A stretch of DNA of 64,000 bases from Ctena decussata. Lineage: Eukaryota > Mollusca > Bivalvia > Lucinida > Lucinidae. The notes beneath the pieces were generated by a model. That model made no database searches and was not told the origin of the DNA. It was given only the letters and a program-made list of their open reading frames with translations. Position 1 is the first letter of the stretch, and the number at the start of each line of letters is the position of its first letter. The position numbers were made by a program, and so were the translations under genes. The stretch is taken from the NCBI GenBank assembly GCA_963989385.1, contig OZ022509.1, forward strand, positions 54,727,431 through 54,791,430, given 5' to 3'. Shown piece by piece: positions 54,749 to 64,000 of this stretch.

Positions 54749-55735
54749 AGCTCGCCTGAACGAAAGTTCAGGAAGAGCTATTGTTGTCACCACGGCGTCG
54801 GCGTCCGCGTCCGCGTCAGCGTCCGCGTCCGCGTTCGAATTGGATGTTTTGGTTAAAGTTTTTTAAAGACCTATATCTCCTTAACCCATGGATGGATTCT
54901 TTTGATACTTGCACTGTAGCTAGATATTGGTCTAAGGTTTAACAGGGTACCACCCCCACCCCACTCTGTGACCTTGATGTCAAGGTCATGGACTTAGAAA
55001 ATTGGTGTTTTTTTTGGACTGGATGTTTTGGTTAAAGTTTTATATAGCCCAATATCTCCTGAACCCATGGATGGATTCCTTTGATACTTGCACTAAAGTT
55101 AGATATTGGTCTAAAGTTTTCGAAGGTACTACCCCCACCCCCCTCTGTGACCTTGATGTCAAGGTCATGGACTTAGAATATTGTCTTTTTATTGATTGGA
55201 TGTTTTGGTTAAAGTTTTTTTAAAGACACATATCTCCTGAACCCAGAGATGAATTCTTTTTATATTTGCACTGTAGTTAGATCTACAGAGTACTACCCCA
55301 ACCCCGCTCAGTGATCTTGATGTCAACGTCAGGGACTTAGGAAATTTTTGTCTTTTTTAAAGTTTTGTAATTGCATACTGATTCATAATGCTTTGCAGAG
55401 ATTTAGTTTATACTTGAACTGATGTTAGACTCTTTTTTGAGTTTTTACAAAACACCTTATACTTACCCCACTGGGTGACCTTGAAAACAAGGTCATCGAC
55501 TTAGAATTTTGTTTTAAAGATTTTGGTTAAAGGTTTATATTTATGAAGACATAATTTCACAGTGCCACGATGATGGACTCAGTTGATACTAATACTTTGG
55601 CTGATGTTAGATAATGGTTCAGGGTTTTGATACACACATGAAGTTTTATGCATAGCAGTCCACACCATCATAGTGGCTGTGTGATGGGCAAGCACCAATT
55701 CAGGCGAGCTATGCTGTCAGGCGACAGCTCTTGTT
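54749..55735 (+). mobile_element. AGCTCGCCTG element (related subfamily)
   Basis: It begins AGCTCGCCTGAACGAAAGTTC and ends CAGGCGAGCTATGCTGTCAG GCGACAGCTCTTGTT. The internal units (about 54838, 55017, 55195, each near 178 bp) contain GGATGTTTTGGTTAAAGTTTT and GACCTTGATGTCAAGGTCAT. A GC-rich GTCGGCGTCCGCGTCC stretch lies near the left end. Confidence 0.75.
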
Positions 55736-55770
55736 GTTCTCAATTTCGTCTTACTTTTACTCAGTTTTAT

Positions 55771-56885
55771 TGTGGCACCTGCGTTAGCTGGGGCGATATA
55801 GGCGTGCAAGTTTCCGTACGTTTGTCCATCCGTCCGTCAATTCCGTCCGTCCGTCAACAATTCGCAGTTCGGTCCGTCCGTCAACAATTCGCAGTAGGTA
55901 TCTTGTGAGCGCAACTCCTCCTACATTTTTGGCCAATCATTTTGAAACTTCACAGATGTTTTTGCCATGGTCTGTAGATGTGCATATTATTTGCTCATAA
56001 TTCCCAGATGAATTTTTGCCACTTTTTTCACTTGTTGAACTTAGTCATTGTTTTAGACAATATACCTGCCATAGTGGGTGTCTTGTGAGCGCAACTCCTA
56101 CACTTTTTGGTCAATCATTTTGAAACTTCACAGATGTTTTGGGCATGGTCTGTAGATGTGCATATTGTTTGCACATAATTCCCAGATTAATTTTTACCAC
56201 TTTTTTCACATGTTGAACTCAGTCAATTTTTTACACAAAAGTCCGTTCGTCAACAATTCGCAGTAGGTGTCTTGTGAGTGCAACTCTTCCTACACTTTGG
56301 CCAATCATTTTGAAACTTCACAGATGTTTTGATCATGGTCTGTAAATGTGCATATTGTTTGCACATAATTCCCAGATTAATTTTTGCCACTTTTTTCACA
56401 TGTTTAACATAGTCAATTTTTTACATAATACCTTGAGTAGTGGGTGTCTTGTGAGCACAACTCCCCCTACCTTTTTAGGCCAATCATTTGGAAACTTCAC
56501 AGATGTTTTGGCCATGGTCTGTAGATGTGCTTATTGTTTGCACATAATTCCCAGATTAATTTTTGCCACTTTTTTCACATGTTTAACTTAGTCATTTTAT
56601 TACATACCATAATACCTTGCATAGTGGGTGTCTTGTGAGCACCTTTAGATCAATCATTTTGAAACTTCACAGGTGTTTTGTCATGGTCTGAAGATGTGCA
56701 CATGGTTTGCACATAATTCCCAGATTAATTTTTGCCACTTTTTTCACATTTTTAACGTCATTTTTGTCACACCTGCTTTTGTCACACCTGTGTTAGCATG
56801 GGCGATATAGTTTTCACTACCAATTAGAACTTGTGTGACTTAACCCCCCCAGGTGCGACACCGCTTTCCGCGGATTTCTTGTTTC
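55771..56885 (+). repeat. Further tandem-repeat element (GGCACCTGCGTTAGC type)
   Basis: Left TGTGGCACCTGCGTTAGC, then GTCCGTCCGTC simple repeats and five units of about 180 bp (TTGTGAGCGCAACTCC ... TTTTGAAACTTCACAGATG ... CATAATTCCCAGATTAATTT). It ends near CACACCTGTGTTAGCATGGG, CCCCCAGGTGCGACACCGC and TTTCTTGTTT. Analogous architecture to the preceding elements. Confidence 0.65.
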
Positions 56886-57710
56886 TTTATTCTCAGTTTT
56901 ATATGTTTGCATATTCTGTTTTATGTTTGCATATGCAGATTTATTTCTGTATATATTTTATACTCACTGTCTGTATATGCAGATTTTTAGCATGTCAGCA
57001 CAAAAGTGCATGGGCACCAATGAAAAAGGAAGGATGTTGTTTGCACTGACTGTCATTAACAGTCTTTTGTGGTAAATCTTCACTAATGTCTAGTACAAAA
57101 ATGCCCAGGCAAACAGTGTAGACCCAGATTAGACTGCTCCTGAGGAGCAGTCTGATCAGAGTTTACACTGTTTGTAGTAAAGGTAAAGGCTTCTTGTAGC
57201 CTAGTGGCCATAGAGGCAGTCGGTGTTAGAGGCTGCCATCCTTTGCTGATCCGAAAAAGGGTATTCATTTTCTGCTGAGTTGACAGAGTTTTCCATTTAC
57301 AATTTGCTGAGTGGCTATTCGACCCTCCAGTCACAACTGGCTGAAAGGCTATTTGACCCTCCAGTCACAACTAGCTGAATGGCTATTCGACCCTTCTGCA
57401 CCATAACCGAGCATCTCTAACCACTTGACCAGGCGCCTCTCTGTTATATAATTACTATTCGTAATTTCACCAGAATATGTCTGAAAAATAAATTTTTCAT
57501 GTTTCTTTCTGAGGGACGAGGTGCATGAAATTATGAATATTTACTGTATATTTTTTGCTTAGTTTTATATTTGTATCTTTTATCTTTACACTCGATATGC
57601 GTGCACCGTGTATCTTCATACTCAATTGTATGTCTGCTTTCATTCATGTAACTTTATAGACAAAAATATATTTTGACAAATACATTTTACAAACTCTTCT
57701 ATTCTTCTTT
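56886..57710. repeat. Intron-like stretch with a hairpin and tRNA-like fragments
   Basis: 57111-57175 is the palindrome GCAAACAGTGTAGACCCAGA TTAGACTGCTCCT / AGGAGCAGTCTGATC. 57180-57450 contains three CTGGCTGAAAGGCTATT.GACC-type tandem units flanked by tRNA-like fragments in opposite orientations (GGCTTCTTGTAGCC; GAGCATCTCTAACCACTTGA CC). These are probably SINE remnants. Confidence 0.45.
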
Positions 57711-57718
57711 ATTTTCAG

Positions 57719-58050
57719 ATTCCTCTGATATGTCTAAGCTGCCAATGGCCCTAAGCATTGCTGCTCAAAAGTGTGACCTTTGCCAGAAACTGTTCAGGTC
57801 GCGAGCTTCTTTGGTGGTACATTACCGGGTACATACTGGAGAGAAGCCATTCTCTTGCTCGCTGTGTCAGCAACCATTTTCTAGAAAGGACAATCTGAAG
57901 AGACACATGTTATCCCATATTAAAACTGGATCTGAGAAATCTTTACATACTGGACAGAAACCTTGCAAGTGCTCTTTCTGTGGCAAAGCTTTCACACAGG
58001 CTGGGAGCCGCAAGAGACACGAGGTGTCACAGCACGGAATTGTGGACTGA
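57719..58050 (+). CDS. Zinc-finger terminal exon 11 (three C2H2 fingers, chimeric)
   Basis: Probable alternative terminal exon. The acceptor TTCTTCTTTATTTTCAG ends at 57718; AT completes a split codon, then TCC TCT GAT ATG TCT ... runs to the TGA at 58048-58050. Finger 1 is CDLC-x12-H-x3-H with a normal core Phe (KLFRSRAS). A TGEKPFS linker leads to finger 2, CSLC-x12-H-x3-H, helix SRKDNLKRH. The sister exon 59365 stops soon after this point. Here a second linker (TGQKPCK) leads to finger 3, CSFC-x12-H-x4-H, helix TQAGSRKRH, where Arg replaces the usual helix Leu. Finger 3, its EVSQH tail and the 3' flank GACTGACTTTGCAGGGGATTG match the exon 9/10 family and its minisatellite, so the exon appears to be a fusion. 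AATAAA lies at 58264-58269. Confidence 0.9.
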
Positions 58051-59340
58051 CTTTGCAGGGGATTGGTGCTCTAGTTTAGGTGTATGAATACAGTATTTCT
58101 TTGATTATAAGAGGAGGTTTTTCACTTCCAACACAATCCCAAAGATCTAGATCCATCTTGGATCTAGATCTTTGGGATTGTACCCATTTTACAGCTGAAT
58201 TACACAAGCCTGCTTTACATATTCATGGTAATTTTGGAAGAATAAACTCTTGTCATATAAGCGAATAAAAACAATATACCTTCTGTGGAAGTATCTCTGC
58301 GGTGTTCATTTTTGCCTCCCTCATCAGAGGAGATCAACTGTTAAAGGAAAGAATTTGCTCCCAAAGGTGCAAATTGTTTCCTTTAAGAGTTGACCCCTTT
58401 ATGTCTTGTCTGTGACTAACAAAATGAGAGATACAGATATAGCTGATTCTCGGGTCTTTGTACACTCTTGTGGATTTGTACACCCCAATAAAAGCAACAA
58501 GGGTCAAAAAGGGTCAACTATTAAAGGAAAGAATTTGTTCCTGTTTCCTATAAGAGTTGACTCCTTTTTGTCTTGCCTACGACCAGCAGAATAAGAGATA
58601 CAAGGCATTGCTTATCAGGCATCAGAGTAGATTGCATAAACTTTCTGTAATTTTCTGATTTAACTCTGTCTCTAGCAAAGTGCAGACAGCATATAAGGAG
58701 TAAGCAGCTCTTGCCTACTCAGTACATGTATAAGGAGTAGGCAGCTCCACATTTGCATGGCAATTTTTCTGTAGGCAGCCTATAGGCAGCCTACTGGGTG
58801 AATCTTAGGCAACCTTTAGGCAGCAACAGAAGGCAGCTCCCTATATTTTTTGTATGGGTTTGCCTAGTAGTCAGTACAGTATAAAATTTACTTAAACTTA
58901 CTCATTTCTCATGAAAATTTTTCTTAACTTAAATGATATCTTGTATTCAGAATAATCACTATTGCACCCATGTATTGTTTTTTTCTATTTGTTTTTTTTT
59001 GTTCATTTCTTTTTTATTTTATTTTTTTCATTCTTGTAAATCTGGACCCTTTTGTTTCAAGCATCGTTAGCACTACATAGTTGTTAGTCAGGGATTTGTT
59101 AGATCTTCTAGAAAACAAATTCAAATGTCCTAATATTTTTATGGAAAAATGTGAGGAGCTTTGGTTCTTTTAAAATATAAGTGTTGACACTCTTCTTTAG
59201 ATTCATCATCAAAGTGGGTTCACTAAGGGTTCAAAACATGCTCTTATAAGTAATATCTTTACACTCAACCTTCAGTGTTTTCCACCACTTTTTCGAAGCT
59301 GTATCAGCTGCAGGGCTGATATATAGATTATTATACTGAC
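58051..59340. repeat. MITEs, short tandem repeats and unassigned sequence
   Basis: 58115-58190 is an AAATCTAGATCC hairpin. 58290-58400 and 58500-58600 are two AAGAATTTGCTC-family copies. 58670-58850 repeats GGAGTAAGCAGCTC and AGGCAGCCTATAGG. 58851-59340 has no supported feature. Confidence 0.6.
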
Positions 59341-59364
59341 TCTTCTATTTTTCTTTATTTTCAG

Positions 59365-59591
59365 ATTCCGCTGACATGTCTAAACTACCCATGGCTCCAG
59401 GCAGAGGTGCTCAAAAGTGTGATTTTTGCCAGAAACTGTGTGCCTCGCGAGCTGCTTTGGAGATACATTTACGCGTACATACTGGAGAGAAGCCATTTTC
59501 TTGCTCGCTCTGTCAGCGGCCATTTTCTAGAAAAGAGAGTCTGAAGAGACACATGTTATCACATATCAAAACTGGATTGGAAAAGTTCTAA
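59365..59591 (+). CDS. Zinc-finger terminal exon 12 (two C2H2 fingers)
   Basis: Probable alternative terminal exon. The acceptor TTTTTCTTTATTTTCAG ends at 59364 and closely resembles that of exon 11. AT completes a split codon, then TCC GCT GAC ATG TCT ... runs to the TAA at 59589-59591. The spacer (DMSKLPMA) is shared with exon 11. Finger 1 is CDFC-x12-H-x3-H with Cys in place of the core Phe (KLCASRAA). A TGEKPFS linker leads to finger 2, CSLC-x12-H-x3-H, helix SRKESLKRH. Contact residues differ from exon 11 in both fingers (finger 2: R,E,S,R against R,D,N,R). A strong poly(A) candidate AATAAA at 60010-60015 is followed by GT-rich sequence. Confidence 0.92.
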
Positions 59592-59624
59592 GGTGTATAG
59601 ATGACCACTGTCAGGCAACATCAG

Positions 59625-60265
59625 TTTTTTGAAGGGAGACAACATTTGTAACTATTTGGTTCCCTGGACAACAAAAACCCACCAAAAAGGGGTCTACTCT
59701 TAAAGGGAAAGAATCAGCTTCCAGAAGAGCAAATTCTCTCCTGTAAGAGTTTATCTCCATAGAGAAGCGAGGCCAAATGAAAATGGTTGCTTCCCCTAGA
59801 ATTGTGCCCATTTAGTAGAAAACCCCTAGACCTATTTTCCATTTATTTTCCTGATATGGAAAGTTTTAACAACTGTTGTCCTGTTTGGATATAAATGCAC
59901 AGTGTGTTGCAAATAGTATACCTCTTTTCAAAATCATGGTGTGAGTTACTTCTCTTACTAACAATTTACCATCATCGGTTCTAATTACTGAAACTGGTTT
60001 ATATTTATAAATAAACATGTTGTCATTCATATAGGTTGTCTTTTGTTCATTTTGTTATTTTTCTTTATATATTAAAAACTGTTTAAATTGACCAAACAAT
60101 ACCTGTCAATTAATTTAGCCTTGTGATGCATTATAACAGTAAACAGTATTACATACTGTATTAAAATTTTGTTCAGATAAAAGAGCTTTTTCACTTCCAA
60201 AACAATCCCAGAAATCTAGATCCATCTTACGAGATGGATCTAGCTTTTTGGCATAGTTTTAGAGG
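59625..60265. repeat. 3' flank of exon 12 with MITEs and a poly(A) candidate
   Basis: 59625-59830 is an AAGAATTTGCTC-type copy. AATAAA at 60010-60015 precedes TTGTCTTTTGTTCATTTTG, a plausible cleavage region. 60180-60260 is the left part of an AAATCTAGATCCATCTT hairpin, interrupted by the SINE at 60266. Confidence 0.6.
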
Positions 60266-60428
60266 AGTGAGTGAACTTGGGGTTAATGTCCCACCAACAA
60301 CTAGGTCATTTGAAGATGGGACCTCGGTTTGAAGTCTCATCTGAAAGACTGGAGAAGTGGGGGATTGATCTTGTGATCCATGGATTGGTAGTCTAGCCTG
60401 TTATCCACTACACTACCATTGCTCCATG
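60266..60428 (-). mobile_element. tRNA-derived SINE, third family, copy 2
   Basis: On the minus strand: GGAGCAATGGTAGTGTAGTG GATAACA, anticodon-like stem CTAGACTACCAATCCATGG, degenerate B box AGATCAATCC, body GAGACTTCAAACCGAGGTCC, and tail TTCACTCACTC. It splits an AAATCTAGA hairpin element; TT(A/G)GAGGAG-like sequence on both sides may be the target duplication. Confidence 0.8.
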
Positions 60429-60529
60429 TTTGGAGGAGAAAATCCTATCTTATAGTCAAATTACACACAACTGATTTACATATTTGGGGAACAAGTGAGA
60501 AAATCCTGTCTTATGGTCAAACAATTACA

Positions 60530-60762
60530 TTAACCCATTGCATTCTGGGTATTTTTTGTCGTCTGCTGAAATTGTCGTCTGCATCAAAAGTCAAGAATAT
60601 TTTGACAACATTGGTCTAACTAACTTATGTAGAAATGATGTCTAGGCAGCAAACAGTTTGGACCTCAGATCAGGCCCCACGTTAGTGTTAGTGGGGCCTG
60701 ATCTGGATCCTAACTGTTTGCCCAGATACTCCTAAAGGGATATCCCGAATGTAATGGGTTAA
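60530..60762 (+). mobile_element. TTAA-type MITE, copy b6, near a splice acceptor
   Basis: TTAACCCATTGCATTCTGGG ... CCCGAATGTAATGGG TTAA, with the GCAAACAGTTTGG and CAGGCCCCACG / GTGGGGCCTG core. It ends 47 bp before the acceptor AG of zinc-finger exon 13. Confidence 0.9.
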
Positions 60763-60809
60763 TTTATAAAAAAGAGTATTTCACTAACACATTTTTCGTC
60801 TATTTTCAG

Positions 60810-61030
60810 GTTATCCTGATCTGTCACAGACACCAGCGTCTCCTTACAGAGGTGCTCAGGCCTGTGGACATTGCAATAAATTGTGTGCCTCCCGTGCCGC
60901 TCTGGAGATACATCTCCGCATACATACTGGAGAGAAGCCATTTGTTTGTGCACTCTGTCAGAGGGGTTTCGCCAGAAAAGAACATCTGAAGAGACACATG
61001 ATATGCCATTATACAAAGCCCATCCAATAA
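60810..61030 (+). CDS. Zinc-finger terminal exon 13 (two C2H2 fingers)
   Basis: Probable alternative terminal exon. The acceptor TTTTTCGTCTATTTTCAG ends at 60809; GT completes a split codon, then TAT CCT GAT CTG ... runs to the TAA at 61028-61030. There is no ATG before the fingers, and ORFs reported here in other frames are shadows. The spacer ends RGAQ as in exon 12. Finger 1 is CGHC-x12-H-x3-H with Cys replacing the core Phe (KLCASRAA). A TGEKPFV linker leads to finger 2, CALC-x12-H-x3-H, helix ARKEHLKRH. It is the third member of the 57719/59365 family, with the same first-finger helix as exon 12 and a different second-finger contact set (R,E,H,R). AATAAA overlaps the stop (61026-61031). 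Confidence 0.92.
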
Positions 61031-62690
61031 ATCTTGCTGATGCTGTGATTAATCATGCCAGGGCAACCAAATTACACCATGAATAGCTAATATGTAGAAA
61101 ATTTTGCCCTTAAAGACAGATGGATACACTTTTAGAGGAAGCAGCTTTATTCATTTTTGCCTCCCTTCCCTAGGGGTTCAACTCTTACAGGAAAAAAACT
61201 TGTTTCTCTAGGAGCAAATTCTTTCCTTTAAGAGTAGATCCCATTTTGGAAGGATTTTCTCATGCAGGGAAGCAAACAGAAAGTTTCAAAGCTGGTGCCC
61301 CTTTGCAAAAATGGCAGAAAAACAAGGAATGTACCAAAATACCTTTAGAGTATTCCCATAGGAGAAGTTAAATAAATACATGTATCTGCTTCAAGATTGG
61401 AGTAATCTATCTTATAGCTGTACCTATAATCCATAACATGAAAACTACATGTATGGGATTCCATTTCAATACTCAAATAAGGAAAAGCTTAAAAGCCATT
61501 ACTCTGAATAATGATAGCTTAAAAAATCAAGGACATATGCTTTGAACAACTGGACCTAGATATTCATATAGCACCATTTGAATATCTAGGTCCAGTATTT
61601 CAAAGCATTGTTAGCTTAACACATTTGGTAGCAGTCTTGTAGTACACATAAAAAACTAGTGTGCTAATATTTTTTTTGCTAAAAAAAAAGAAAGATAAGG
61701 GTCTTTTGCAGAGCAAAAGCTGCTCACAGTTTTTAGCATAAAAGTAGCAGTGTTTTGCAAACAATAATGACGTATTTTTTAAAAAAACAGGTCCGTTGGA
61801 CTATCCAGTTTTAATAAAGCTAAGAGAAATTTGATAGACAGACACTTCTCGATTTATGCCAGGTTTAGGAAGTTCTAAACTTGATTAGGAAAGTTTCAAA
61901 CAATGTATTACAGTATAAATCTTAATAAATGCCCCCAGGTGATGGGTATACTTTCAGAGGAAGCTCCACTATTTGTACCTCCCTCCTCAGTAGGGGTCAA
62001 TTCTTAAAGGAAAGAATTTGCTCCTCTAGGAGGAATTTTTTCCTTTTATAGTGGACCCCATTTCAAAGAGCTACCTTATTCAGAGAAGCAGTTAGGAATT
62101 CATCCAAGTTACCAGGTAATATGACATTATTTTCAAAAGGAGGCAGGGTTTTTTTTTAGAGCAGGGACATTTATTAGGATTAATATGGTATGTTATTCTT
62201 TGTGAATACAAATCAAGAGAGTTTCAAGGGATAATGCTGTTTAATTTGAATGTTAGACCGGGAAAGATTTAAAAGGCATGCTGTCCAATTTGAATATCAG
62301 ATGATGGTAATTTAAGAGACATATACTACTCCTTTATAATTTTGAATACTAGATAAAAGACAATTTTCTATCCTGTATAAATATAGATTCAATGTTTGTT
62401 ACAACTAGCATGCCTTTAACAATTTTATACAGAGTGAATTGATGTTTTTATTCAGTATCAATTTTTGTTAACACTTTTTATCTGATGACCAATATTGTTT
62501 GATATAGATAAATGTACGTCTATCCTTTTCACCTTTTATTTGTTCATTTTCAACTTAACATTCCAGTGCTAGTTTAGTGCAGTTTGATCGGTCCAGTTCA
62601 AATTGAATGTAGCTTTTAAGAGAGACAGCATGACACTCTGTTTGTTACAGTTTCTCTATGGTGTAGGCTGTCAGCTGGGGCAGGCTGCTG
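61031..62690. repeat. Downstream flank with MITEs
   Basis: 61110-61340 and 61915-62190 are AAGAATTTGCTC-family elements, the second a long member with GGATTAATATGGTA at its end. 61535-61615 is the inverted repeat GCTTTGAACAACTGGACCTA GATATTCA / TGAATATCTAGGTCCAG ... CAAAGC. 62191-62690 has no supported feature. No further zinc-finger exon was found here. Confidence 0.6.
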
Positions 62691-62694
62691 TATA

Positions 62695-63262
62695 TGTAAC
62701 CATATCAGGCTCCTGTATATGTAACCATATCAGGCTCCTGTATATGTAACCATATCGGCTCCTGTATATGTAACCATATCAGGCCCCTGTATATGTAACT
62801 GTATCAGGCTGCTGTATATGTAACCATATCAGGCTCCTGTATATGTAATCATATCAGGCTCCTGTGTATGTAACCATATCAGGCTCCTGTATATGTAGTC
62901 ATATCAGGCTCCTGTGTATATGTAACCATATCAGGCTCCTGTATATGTAACCATATCAGGCTCATATATATGTAACCATATCAGGCTCCTGTATATGTAG
63001 CCATATCAGGCTCCTGTATATGTAACCATATCAGGCTCTTGTATATGTAACCATATCAGGCTCCTGTGTATATGCAACCATATCAGGCTCCTGTATTTGT
63101 AACCATATCAGGCTCCTGTATATGTAACCATACCAGACTCCTGAATATGTAACCATATCAGGCTCCTGTATATGTAACCATATCAGGCTCCTGTATATGT
63201 AACCATATCAGGCTCCTGTATATGTAACCATATCAGGCTCCTGTATATGTGACCATATCAGG
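62695..63262 (+). repeat. 25-bp minisatellite, about 23 units
   Basis: CAGGCTCCTGTATATGTAAC CATAT repeated with few mismatches and a couple of 2-bp expansions. Homogeneity is high, suggesting recent amplification or ongoing length change. Confidence 0.95.
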
Positions 63263-64000
63263 TACTGCAGCACACCAGGTCCATCTATCACTAGTCAAGC
63301 ATGCGTTGGTTCCCTTGATCTGTCTGTGGAAGCTAGTCCTCCTCATATAGTAACACTCCCGCCTTTAATCCATTTTAAAAAAAAATGTGCTTTATGAATG
63401 AATATACTAATGGCTATCGTAGCAGGAAATCCAGTCTCTGCATAAAATTTCAATAGATCGGTGTTGCAGTTGGGGAAAAGGAATAGTCTGATGTGATGCC
63501 TTATTGTTGGATTCTAGATAATATCATCTGTTATTTTTGGAATGTCCAAAGAGAAGTCAGTCCCGCATTCAAGAGAAATAATTACAGTGCTTTAAATAAC
63601 TTCATACAACTTGAAATACCTACTTAGAGTTGTTTTGAAGATAACCCTTGGAAGTAAAACCTCTACCATTTTTCTTTGGTTATCAGAAAGGAGCCACGGT
63701 AGCTCAGTAGGTTAAGGGCTGGCCTGCTAATCTAGCAGTCCTGGGTTCAAGCCCTGCTGTAGGCATGGATCTTTTTAATCTTAAATGGGGTTCCATGGCA
63801 CACAGCCTTTCATTAACACCCAACCATCGTTCTGATATGAATGATATACTGTTAAAAAGGATGTAAAATCACAAGTCATCCGTCATCCAAGTTATCGGAA
63901 AGCGGGATGGGGTTCCTTCAAAAACGGTCCCAAAAATCTAGATCCATCTGATTAGACCTAGATTTTTCAGGTTGTTTTAGAAGAGAAAAATCTCATCTTA
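63263..64000. repeat. Window end: SINE and hairpin MITE
   Basis: 63691-63870 is a plus-strand SINE of the second family: GAGCCACGGTAGCTCAGTAG, GCCTGCTAATCTAGCAG, B box GGGTTCAAGCCC, body ending GTTAAAAAGGATGTAAAATC. 63905 to the window end is an AAATCTAGATCCATCT hairpin element. 63263-63690 is unassigned. Confidence 0.7.

Noticed and set aside
62695..63262. CRISPR-like regular repeats
   Set aside because: Units are head-to-tail without unique spacers, in a eukaryotic genome: a minisatellite.
63691..63770. tRNA-like sequence on the + strand
   Set aside because: Irregular anticodon loop and a SINE body shared with 45833 and 47275.

Overview
This is eukaryotic genomic DNA: AT-rich, intron-like and crowded with repeats. 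It carries one recognisable coding theme, short C2H2 zinc-finger exons all on the + strand. The repeats are tRNA-derived SINEs, many small hairpin/MITE families, elements that open with AGCTCACCTG, and minisatellites. Together they suggest a mollusc, probably a bivalve; that assignment is inference from repeat style and cannot be proven here. No bacterial genes, rRNA, viral genes or CRISPR arrays were seen.

The coding layer is an array of about 13 zinc-finger exon units over 55.6 kb (5,442 to 61,030). Ten look intact: 5442-5923, 12301-12515, 16581-16792, 25187-25410, 29609-29835, 36227-36468, 48051-48277, 57719-58050, 59365-59591 and 60810-61030. Three are broken: a one-base frameshift at 32070, a duplicated copy without its 5' end at 36943, and a decayed copy at 49291. 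Each intact exon follows a polypyrimidine tract and CAG acceptor. Each enters the reading frame in the same phase (two bases complete a split codon), encodes a short variable spacer and usually one pair of C2H2 fingers joined by a TGEKP-type linker, then ends at its own stop codon. Four of them have no useful start codon and are easily missed by ATG-based ORF finding. This is the layout expected of mutually exclusive alternative 3'-terminal exons fed by a shared upstream exon, as in the insect BTB zinc-finger loci lola and Broad. The shared 5' part (a BTB domain would be the guess) is not in the window.

The array has grown by local duplication. Sequence families are 12301/16581, 29609/32070, 36227/36943, 48051/49291 and 57719/59365/60810. 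Within a pair the first finger is conservative, with Ser at helix position -1 and commonly Cys in place of the core Phe. The second finger varies at its DNA-contact positions, so isoforms would share a partner domain but read different DNA. The 57719 exon gained a third finger that appears to come from the 48051/49291 family.

The rest is repeats. 1-1580 is the tail of a tandem-repeat-bearing element. 6600-8020 holds relics of the zinc-finger linker. 13641-15559, 27141-28607, 44036-45241, 51757-54692, 54749-55735 and about 55771-56885 are AGCTCACCTG-type or related elements with internal tandem repeats. 18469-22197 is a 3.7-kb element with inverted arms of about 600 bp. 38102-40724 is a 2.6-kb long-TIR element with a clear 9-bp target duplication. 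Minisatellites lie at 10640-11150, 26690-28950 (split), 49516-50285 and 62695-63262. MITEs with TTAA ends sit close to several splice acceptors.
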